Shown here: positions 1-4,828 of the stretch, piece by piece
How the letters are laid out: every line of letters begins with the position of its first letter
Position numbering within the stretch: position 1 is the stretch's first letter
Assembly (NCBI GenBank): GCA_016207465.1
Contig: JACQPP010000039.1
Location: 1-5,967, forward strand
Source: Methanobacteriota archaeon
Lineage (GTDB): Archaea > Halobacteriota > Syntropharchaeia > JACQPP01
Length of the DNA: 5,967 nt
Direction: 5' to 3'
Notes under the pieces: model-generated
The model's database searches: none
Told to the model about the DNA's origin: nothing
What the model saw: only the letters and a program-made list of their open reading frames with translations
Translations under genes and position numbers: made by a program

Positions 1-1
1 C

Positions 2-310
2 GGCATGAAGGCCCCGCGCCGGAGACAGATGCTGGCCTTCGCCATCGTCATCCCCGGCATCTACCTCCTCAACCTCGTGCGCAACCTCTATGTCATCCTC
101 GCCTACGCCTACAACTGGTACGGCCCCGCCGAGGAATCCTTCTACATCGCCCACACCGTCTACGCCAAAATCGGCTCCACCCTCGCCCTCCTCCTCATGG
201 CCGCCATCACCTTCAAACTCCTCCCCGAGGTGGTGGACTTCATCGAGGAGACCGGCTACGCCGTCATGGGCCGCCAGAGGAAGCCCCGGGCGGGTGGGGG
301 GAGCCCATGA
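2..310 (+). CDS. Archaeosortase/exosortase family membrane peptidase, C-terminal part (5' truncated by window edge)
   Basis: This is the C-terminal end of an archaeosortase, a polytopic membrane transpeptidase-like enzyme that recognises a C-terminal sorting signal on exported surface proteins, cleaves it and probably transfers the protein to a lipid. Seen: counting from the Met at base 5, a basic stretch (KAPRRR) leads into a hydrophobic helix containing NLVRN with Arg26, then an AHTVYAKIG segment with His50 and Gly57, then a last helix at about 56-74 and a polar tail. The N-x-x-R helix followed by a conserved His/Arg position fits the second and third active-site residues of the exosortase/archaeosortase fold. 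The catalytic Cys would lie upstream of the window. The Met at base 5 is internal, because the frame is open to the edge and a full enzyme is two to three times longer. The stop overlaps the next start (ATGA), which implies co-translation. The subfamily cannot be assigned from this fragment. Confidence 0.8.
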   Translation, partial: GMKAPRRRQMLAFAIVIPGIYLLNLVRNLYVILAYAYNWYGPAEESFYIAHTVYAKIGSTLALLLMAAITFKLLPEVVDFIEETGYAVMGRQRKPRAGGGSP

Positions 311-897
311 ACCCCCGGGTCCAGGAGGAGAGGCGCGAGGCCCTCCGCAAGCGGCTCCTCATCGCCAAAGAACTCCGGGGCCTCCCCGACGGCTGGAGCG
401 TCCTCCTCGAGACCCGGGCCGAGAACGCCCTCGAGGTGGCCCTCGCCGCCCTCCGCGTCATGACCGACAAGGGCTACCGGGGCATCGTCGTCTCCGCCAC
501 CCGCCCCTACGCCAACCTCTCCGGCCTCTACCGGGAGAGCGACATCGACCTCAAGCGGGTCTTCGTCATCGACTGCATCTCCAAGAGCCAGAACCCCCGC
601 ATCGTGGACGCCGACAACGTCCACTACCTCGACGGGGTCTCCGTCACCAGCGTCGGCGTCTCCCTCCACCGCCTCATGGACACCGTCCACGGCGGCAAAT
701 TCCTCCTCCTCGACTCCATCAACACCCTCCTCATCCACAACCAGCCCGACATCTTCGCCAAATTCATCCACTCCACCCTCTCCCGCCTCCGCATGAACAA
801 GGTCAACTGCATCCTCCTCTCCTTCGGCGGCGAGCGCACCCAGGAGGTGCGGGCCGAGGTCGCCCAGCTCTGCGACAAGGTCATCGCCATCCCATAG
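307..897 (+). CDS. RecA-fold (KaiC/RadA-like) protein with degenerate Walker A, function unknown
   Basis: A 196-residue soluble protein of the archaeal RecA-superfamily/KaiC-like type. Seen: a charged N-terminal helix (1-25), a strand at about 31-35, a helix at 38-54, a strand VVSAT (61-65), a strand RVFVIDC with Asp89, then a Walker B-like FLLLDSINTLL (132-142, Asp136), a helix to about 162, and strands at 167-172 and 191-195. This alternation matches KaiC/RadB-like ATPases. However, the expected GxxxxGKT loop after the first strand is replaced by LETRAENALEVA, so classical ATP binding looks lost. Such non-P-loop relatives are known in archaea (DUF7504-like families). The start codon overlaps the archaeosortase stop by four bases and is preceded by a G-rich Shine-Dalgarno-like run (about 295-302). 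Isoleucine codons are essentially all ATC, as expected for a resident gene. Context suggests an accessory or regulatory role for the archaeosortase/lipid cluster, which is inference only. Confidence 0.75.
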   Translation: MNPRVQEERREALRKRLLIAKELRGLPDGWSVLLETRAENALEVALAALRVMTDKGYRGIVVSATRPYANLSGLYRESDIDLKRVFVIDCISKSQNPRIVDADNVHYLDGVSVTSVGVSLHRLMDTVHGGKFLLLDSINTLLIHNQPDIFAKFIHSTLSRLRMNKVNCILLSFGGERTQEVRAEVAQLCDKVIAIP

Positions 898-947
898 CCC
901 CCGGCCCTCGGAAGACTTGATGCTCCCCGGCCCCCCTCCTACCTCTG

Positions 948-1679
948 ATGCGCCTCCTCGACAACCTCCGCCTCCCCGACCTCATCACCATCATTAACTT
1001 ATTGTTGGGCTTCACCGCCATCCTGCTGGCCGCCCAGGGGAACCTCCCCGCCTCCGCCCTCTTCATATTAGTGGCCGTCTTGGGGGACGGCCTTGACGGC
1101 CTCCTCGCCCGAGGGGTGGAACACTCGGTCTTCGGGGAGGCCCTCGACAGCCTCGCCGACCTCACCGCCTTCGGCATCGGGGCCGGGCTGGTGCTCTGGC
1201 GGCTCACCGAGGCGACACCCCTGGCCGAAGTCGGGATGGCGGTGGCCGGGGCCTACGTGGTCTGCGGGGCCCTCCGCCTCGCCCGATTCCACATGGGGGC
1301 CCAGGCCCCCGCCTTCGAGGGGCTCCCCATCACCGCCGCGGGGCTCACCGTGGCCCTCGCCGTCCTCGCCCGCCCCCGCCACGACCTGCCCCCCACCCTC
1401 CTGCTCGTCCTCGTCGGCCTTCTCTGCCTCCTCATGGTCTCCTCCATCCCCTACCCCAAACTCCGCGACAAGCGCGTGCTGGCCCCCGTCGGGGGACTCG
1501 CCACCCTCACCGTCCTCCTCCACTGGCTCCAGCCCCTCCTCGGAGTGCCACCCGCGGCCCTCCAGGGACTCGCCGGACTTCTGCTGGTCCTCATGGTCGT
1601 CTACGGGGTGAGCCCCGCGGTGCTGCATGTGAGGCGCGGGAGGGCGCCGGAGGCCGCCCCGGCGGGCCCCCGGCCATGA
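948..1679 (+). CDS. pssA: CDP-alcohol phosphatidyltransferase, probable archaetidylserine synthase
   Basis: An integral membrane enzyme that probably condenses a CDP-activated archaeal lipid (CDP-archaeol) with L-serine, giving archaetidylserine, the precursor of archaetidylethanolamine. Seen in 243 residues: an N-terminal helix after NLRLPDLITIINLLLGF (PssA-like), then the family signature with Asp47, Asp50, Gly51, Ala54, Arg55, Gly63, Asp67 and Asp71. The four aspartates bind the metal ions. The downstream LRLARF (109-114), GLPITAAG (125-132) and MVSSIPYPKLR (163-173) are hallmarks of the PssA branch rather than PgsA or inositol-phosphate types. Six or so further hydrophobic helices run to about 226, followed by an Ala/Pro/Arg tail. 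Arg55 and Gly63 are separated by seven residues, where the usual pattern has eight or nine. The start has no visible Shine-Dalgarno; no better in-frame start lies between the previous stop and here. The stop overlaps the mptD start (ATGA). The substrate is inferred from family and context. Confidence 0.85.
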   Translation: MRLLDNLRLPDLITIINLLLGFTAILLAAQGNLPASALFILVAVLGDGLDGLLARGVEHSVFGEALDSLADLTAFGIGAGLVLWRLTEATPLAEVGMAVAGAYVVCGALRLARFHMGAQAPAFEGLPITAAGLTVALAVLARPRHDLPPTLLLVLVGLLCLLMVSSIPYPKLRDKRVLAPVGGLATLTVLLHWLQPLLGVPPAALQGLAGLLLVLMVVYGVSPAVLHVRRGRAPEAAPAGPRP

Positions 1680-2050
1680 GCCGCCGCGGCCCCCGCATCC
1701 CCCTCCCGGAGCGCGACCATCTCCTCTTCGAGGCCGGGATTAAGCTGGGTGCGGTCTACCACCAGTTTGTCGGGATTCCGGTCACCCTCCGGTCTGCGTC
1801 GGGTGTGGAGCGGGCGATGGAGGCGATGCTGATGGCGATGCCCTTCGCCACCCGGGCGCGGGTGCGCATTGACCGGGCGGGGTTGCGGCGGAGGCGGAAC
1901 CGGTTTGGCTACGCGGAGTTGCGGGGGGACCTCCTGGACATCCGGGTGGGGGTGCGAGTTGGCGGGTGGGAGGCGGCCGCGGTGCTTCGGACTGTGGAGG
2001 GATATCCCCTCATGGCTGTGGAGCGGCTCCGGAGGGTCCGCGGGGGTTAA
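1676..2050 (+). CDS. mptD: Dihydroneopterin aldolase, archaeal MptD type
   Basis: A cytoplasmic enzyme that cleaves 7,8-dihydroneopterin to 6-hydroxymethyl-7,8-dihydropterin and glycolaldehyde, an early step towards tetrahydromethanopterin or folate. Seen: 124 residues, the usual family size, with the family pattern FEAGIKLGAVYHQFVGIPV (Glu19, His29), a central RARVRID strand, FGYAELRGD (77-85) and the C-terminal EGYPLMAVE (108-116). In the methanogen enzyme, Glu and His spaced by ten residues are active-site residues, and the same spacing occurs here. The residue before the Pro at 56 is Met55, where I recall a Gln in the characterised enzyme. The start codon overlaps the pssA stop by four bases, with no clear ribosome binding site, so translational coupling is likely. 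Codon use differs from the upstream genes (three of five Ile codons are ATT, with GTG/GCG/TTG frequent). The operon position with lipid genes shows no obvious pathway link. Confidence 0.9.
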   Translation: MSRRGPRIPLPERDHLLFEAGIKLGAVYHQFVGIPVTLRSASGVERAMEAMLMAMPFATRARVRIDRAGLRRRRNRFGYAELRGDLLDIRVGVRVGGWEAAAVLRTVEGYPLMAVERLRRVRGG

Positions 2051-2059
2051 TTTGATTAT
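2046..2059 (+). promoter_or_regulatory. AT-rich spacer, possible promoter element before argB
   Basis: The sequence GTTAATTTGATTAT spans the mptD stop codon and stands out against the surrounding GC-rich DNA. Its centre is about 29 bases upstream of the argB start, which would suit a TATA box of a near-leaderless transcript. It is a poor match to the TATA consensus, has no good BRE, and the visible ribosome binding site would then lie upstream of the transcript start. Read-through from mptD is equally possible. Confidence 0.25.
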
Positions 2060-2070
2060 GGCGGGGGGCA

Positions 2071-2078
2071 GGGGGGAG
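2071..2078 (+). promoter_or_regulatory. Shine-Dalgarno-like site for argB
   Basis: The run GGGGGGAG ends three bases before the ATG at 2082 and can pair, with some G-U pairing, with the CCUCC core of 16S rRNA. It favours this start over the in-frame ATG at 2058, whose upstream sequence is AT-rich without purine runs. In such GC-rich DNA the run could also occur by chance. Confidence 0.45.
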
Positions 2079-2081
2079 AGC

Positions 2082-3050
2082 ATGGCCGTGGAGACCGAGA
2101 AGAAAACCGAGGCCCGGGCGGAGGAGAGGAAGCCGGAGGCCCCGGTGCTGACCCGGGAGCAGGTGCTCATCGAGGCCCTCCCCTACATCCGGGAGTTCCA
2201 CGGCTCCACCGTCCTGGTCAAGGTGGGGGGCCATGTGGTGGACACCCCGGAGGCCCTGGACCACATCATGCGGGACGTGGTCCTCCTCCGCTATGTGGGC
2301 ATCCGCCCCGTGGTGGTCCACGGGGGGGGCGCGGACATCTCCGCGGTGATGACGAAGATGGGGATGGAGCCCAAGTTCGTGGGGGGCCTGCGGGTCACCG
2401 ACGAGGCAACCCTCGACGTGGTGGTGATGCTCCTCGGGAAGCTGAACCACAAGCTCGTGTCCCTGGTGGAGAAGCACGGGGGCAAGGGGCTGGGGCTGAG
2501 CGGGAGCGACTCGCGCCTCATCACCGCGCGGAAGCATGACCCGGTGATGGTGCGGAAGAAGGAGGTGGACCTGGGGTGGGTGGGCCAGGTGGAGCAGGTG
2601 AGCCCCGAGGTCATCCTGATGGCCCTGGAGCGGGGCTACATCCCGGTGGTGGCCCCCATCGCCATTGACGAGCAGGGCAACACCTTCAACGTGAATGCCG
2701 ACGAGGTCGCCGGGGCCATCGCCGGGTCCCTCCGGGCCAAGAAACTGCTGATGCTCACCGACGTCCCCGGCGTCCTCCGGGACCCGGGGAACCCCGCGAG
2801 CCTCATCTCCCGCCTCAGCGCCGAGGAGGCCCGGGAGATGATGGGCCGGAGGCACATCAAGGGGGGCATGATTCCCAAGCTGGAGTCGGCCCTCCGCGCC
2901 GTCGAGCAGGGGGTCCCCGAGGCCCACATCATCAACGGCATGCGCCACCACTCCATCCTCCTCGAGCTCTTCACCCGGGAGGGCATCGGCACCATGGTCC
3001 ACAGGGGCACCCCCGGGGCGACCCCGCCCGGGGCCTCCGCAAAGCCCTGA
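2082..3050 (+). CDS. argB: Acetylglutamate kinase
   Basis: A cytoplasmic amino-acid kinase that phosphorylates N-acetyl-L-glutamate with ATP, the second step of the acetylated route to ornithine and arginine. Seen in 322 residues: an EALPYI helix (31-36), VLVKVGGH with the phosphate-binding Lys47, VVVHGGGAD (77-85), the substrate-binding RVTDEAT (104-110), GLSGSD (138-143), NVNADEVAGAIA (203-214), LTDVPGVL (225-232) and KGGMIPKL with Lys260. These match ArgB rather than a LysW-dependent LysZ. Variations are GGGA for the usual GGGP and KVGG for the usual KYGG. A charged extension of about 24 residues precedes the core, and a Pro/Ala-rich tail of about 14 residues follows it. The start is placed at the Met after a GGGGGGAG run; an in-frame ATG at 2058 would add eight residues but lacks a ribosome binding site. 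It is probably co-transcribed with mptD, although an AT-rich spacer could hold its own promoter. LysZ-like dual use cannot be excluded. Confidence 0.93.
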   Translation: MAVETEKKTEARAEERKPEAPVLTREQVLIEALPYIREFHGSTVLVKVGGHVVDTPEALDHIMRDVVLLRYVGIRPVVVHGGGADISAVMTKMGMEPKFVGGLRVTDEATLDVVVMLLGKLNHKLVSLVEKHGGKGLGLSGSDSRLITARKHDPVMVRKKEVDLGWVGQVEQVSPEVILMALERGYIPVVAPIAIDEQGNTFNVNADEVAGAIAGSLRAKKLLMLTDVPGVLRDPGNPASLISRLSAEEAREMMGRRHIKGGMIPKLESALRAVEQGVPEAHIINGMRHHSILLELFTREGIGTMVHRGTPGATPPGASAKP

Positions 3051-3080
3051 ATCACGTCTGCTGATGGCGGTTTAAGGGGG

Positions 3081-3094
3081 GAAAAGGTATATGG
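3081..3094 (+). promoter_or_regulatory. Archaeal BRE/TATA promoter of the ornithine cyclodeaminase gene
   Basis: GAAAAGGTATATGG combines an A-rich BRE-like part (3081-3086) with a TATA-like core (about 3087-3093). Transcription would be expected to start about 25 bases downstream, near 3115, giving a short leader that still contains the AGGAG ribosome binding site at 3121-3125. The same GAAA-GGTAT pattern occurs in the minus-strand promoter near 5909. A second, weaker AT-rich box (TTTAAG, 3071-3076) lies just upstream. Confidence 0.6.
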
Positions 3095-3120
3095 GGGCCC
3101 GGGTCGTATCCCTCGTAGTC

Positions 3121-3125
3121 AGGAG
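3121..3125 (+). promoter_or_regulatory. Shine-Dalgarno site that decides the start at 3134
   Basis: AGGAG lies two bases before the ATG at 3128 and eight bases before the in-frame ATG at 3134. Normal spacing is about five to ten bases, so the second ATG is the better start; the first would add only Met-Thr. Confidence 0.55.
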
Positions 3126-3133
3126 CCATGACC

Positions 3134-4447
3134 ATGCCCCGGAGCCGCGCCATCTCGGTCCGCGAGATTGAACTCGAAGGCCACATCATAGACTCGAACA
3201 TCCTCCCCCAGGTGTTCGACCGCATCATGGAGCTGGACGGGGAGTTCGAGGTCCTCCAGTTCCAGATGGGGAAGAAGAAGACCGAGACCAGTTTCGCCCG
3301 CATCCTGGTGAAGGGGAAGAACGAGACCCACCTGGACCAGATTCTCACCGAGGTCCACCGCCTGGGGGCGAGGATTCCCGAGGCGGAGAACTCGGTGCTG
3401 GAGGAGGCCACCGCCGACAAGGTTCCCCCCCCGGGGTTCTACTCCACCACCCACCACCCCACCTACATCCACATGGGGGGCCGGTGGCTTCCGGTGGAGC
3501 GCATCGGGATGGACTGCCTCATCGTGGTCCGCGAGGGGAAGGCCCTCTGCGTCCCCCTCTCCCGCATCCGCCAGGGGGACCGGGTGGTCATCGGGGAGAA
3601 GGGGGTGCGGGTGGTGCCCCCGGAGAGGCCCCGCCGCCGCTCCCTCTTCGAGTTCATGAGCCGCCAGGTGTCCACCGAGCGCCCCTCCAAGAACCTCATC
3701 CGCCAGATTTCCGACGAGCTCGCCCAGGCCAAGAGGGAGGGGGGCCGGATTGCGGTGGTGGCGGGCCCCGCCGTGGTCCACACCGGGGGGGCCCCGGCCC
3801 TCGCCGAGATGGTGCGCCTCGGCTACGTGGACGTGCTCCTGGCAGGAAACGCCCTCGCCGTCCACGACATCGAGGCCAACCTCTACGGCACCAGCCTGGG
3901 GATGGACGTGAAGAAGGCGGAGACGGTCCCCGGGGGCCACCGCCACCACATCTACGCCATCGCCGAAATCCTCCGCCACGGCTCCATCGCCGCCGCCGTC
4001 CAGAAGGGCACCGTGAAGGGGGGCATCCTCTACGAGTGCATCACCCACGGCGTCCCCTTCATCCTCGCTGGCTCCATCCGCGACGACGGCCCCCTCCCCG
4101 AGGTCATCACCGACGTGGTGGAGGCCCAGGAGAAGATGCGGGAGGCCCTGGCGGACGTGGAAATCGTCCTCATGATGTCCACCATGCTCCACAGCATCGC
4201 CGTGGGCAACAAAATCAGCAGCGCCGTCAAGACCATCTGCATCGACATCAACCCCAGCGTGGTCACCAAGCTCATGGACCGCGGGACCGCCCAAGCCATC
4301 GGGATTGTGACGGATGTGGGAACCTTCCTCCCCGCCCTCGCCGAGGAACTCCGCAAGCAACGCAAGCTCACCGAGTTCGCCGGCAAGGAGCCCGCCGAGG
4401 CCGCCCCGGCCCCGCCGAAGGGGGACGCACCGGCCGAGAAGACGTAG
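3134..4447 (+). CDS. TIGR00300-family protein (LOR/SDH conserved domain), probable ornithine cyclodeaminase
   Basis: Predicted to convert L-ornithine to L-proline and ammonia with bound NAD, in the cytoplasm. This family, formerly annotated only as a LOR/SDH bifunctional enzyme conserved region, was later shown in methanogens, and as the C-terminal part of cyanobacterial arginine dihydrolase (AgrE/ArgZ), to have ornithine cyclodeaminase activity (from memory). Seen in 437 residues: an N-terminal alpha/beta domain beginning REIELEGHIIDSNIL, the conserved PGFYSTTHHPT segment (about 100-110), a Rossmann-like region starting RIAVVAGPAVVHTGG (205-219), then LLAGNALAVHDIEA (235-248), YECITHGVPF with Cys302, LAGSIRDDGPLPE (311-323) and CIDINP (369-374). 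It ends in a low-complexity Ala/Pro/Glu tail of about 20 residues. It has its own promoter. The neighbouring argB supports an ornithine substrate. Another amino-acid substrate remains possible. The alternative start at 3128 adds two residues. Confidence 0.82.
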   Translation: MPRSRAISVREIELEGHIIDSNILPQVFDRIMELDGEFEVLQFQMGKKKTETSFARILVKGKNETHLDQILTEVHRLGARIPEAENSVLEEATADKVPPPGFYSTTHHPTYIHMGGRWLPVERIGMDCLIVVREGKALCVPLSRIRQGDRVVIGEKGVRVVPPERPRRRSLFEFMSRQVSTERPSKNLIRQISDELAQAKREGGRIAVVAGPAVVHTGGAPALAEMVRLGYVDVLLAGNALAVHDIEANLYGTSLGMDVKKAETVPGGHRHHIYAIAEILRHGSIAAAVQKGTVKGGILYECITHGVPFILAGSIRDDGPLPEVITDVVEAQEKMREALADVEIVLMMSTMLHSIAVGNKISSAVKTICIDINPSVVTKLMDRGTAQAIGIVTDVGTFLPALAEELRKQRKLTEFAGKEPAEAAPAPPKGDAPAEKT

Positions 4448-4450
4448 CCC

Positions 4451-4816
4451 TCACCATCCCGTGGTCTTGAGCCCCAGGTAGAGGAACACCAGGGAGATGG
4501 CCACCATGGACCACCCTACGAACCCGTGGCACACCGGAATCTTCGAGGTGTGGACCCAGACCCCCTTCGCCTGCCGGTGGTGGAAGGACATCCCCAGGGA
4601 GAGCACCAGCACGATGAGGCTCTGGACGATGGAGAGCCGGTCCATCCGCCCGCCCCAGTGGAGGATGTGGCCCCCGGCGAGCACCATGAGCACCGCGCTG
4701 AACAGGGTGATGAAGGCCGCGCGCCCCCGGTGCTCCAGCCAGTACTTGGTGGCGGCGTCCACCAGCCCCACCACCTCGTCCACATAGGCCGGGGGAACCA
4801 CCCTGGGGCGCTTCAT
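4451..4816 (-). CDS. Small histidine-rich three-helix membrane protein, function unknown
   Basis: Not recognised. A 121-residue protein with a polar N-terminal segment of about 30 residues (MKRPRVVPPAYVDEVV onwards) and three likely membrane helices at about 33-54, 61-78 and 100-117. Histidines cluster at helix ends: His50 and His53 (HILHW), His79 and His80 (SFHHR), His89, and Cys96-His97. Such a set could coordinate a metal or haem, but no known motif supports this. It is the second gene of a minus-strand pair: its start is ten bases after the stop of the upstream membrane protein gene, and a G-run ribosome binding site overlaps that stop, so they are probably translated from one message. 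Its stop lies three bases from the stop of the convergent plus-strand gene. The continuous reading frame and hydrophobic pattern make it a likely real gene. Confidence 0.7.
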   Translation of the reverse strand: MKRPRVVPPAYVDEVVGLVDAATKYWLEHRGRAAFITLFSAVLMVLAGGHILHWGGRMDRLSIVQSLIVLVLSLGMSFHHRQAKGVWVHTSKIPVCHGFVGWSMVAISLVFLYLGLKTTGW

Positions 4817-4821
4817 AGGGA

Positions 4822-4828
4822 CCCCCCT
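4822..4828 (-). promoter_or_regulatory. G-run ribosome binding site overlapping upstream stop codon
   Basis: Read on the minus strand, TAGGGGGGTCCCTATG places the stop codon of the six-helix protein inside the purine run that precedes the next start. This arrangement favours re-initiation by the same ribosome. Confidence 0.4.

Noticed and set aside
90..920. Long plus-strand open frame of 276 codons in another phase across the archaeosortase end and RecA-fold gene
   Set aside because: Its product is a Pro/Arg-rich low-complexity string and it overlaps a gene with clear fold motifs; high GC removes stop codons in alternative frames.
2010..3002. Minus-strand open frame opposite argB
   Set aside because: Rich in His, Gly, Asp and Leu with no recognisable fold; it mirrors the codon pattern of argB.
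3051..3080. Terminator after argB
   Set aside because: The stretch has no T-run and no convincing stem-loop, so no terminator is called.
3119..4360. Minus-strand open frame of 413 codons opposite the cyclodeaminase gene
   Set aside because: A compositional shadow with repeated Gly/Asp/His and no motif; the plus-strand gene has full family conservation and a promoter.
3484..4470. Second plus-strand frame inside the cyclodeaminase gene
   Set aside because: An Arg/Pro/Gly/His low-complexity product typical of a GC-rich shadow frame.
4451..4816. Small membrane protein as a substrate of the archaeosortase
   Set aside because: Although a helix lies near its C-terminus, there is no PGF-like motif before it and no basic cluster at the very end, and it lacks a signal peptide.
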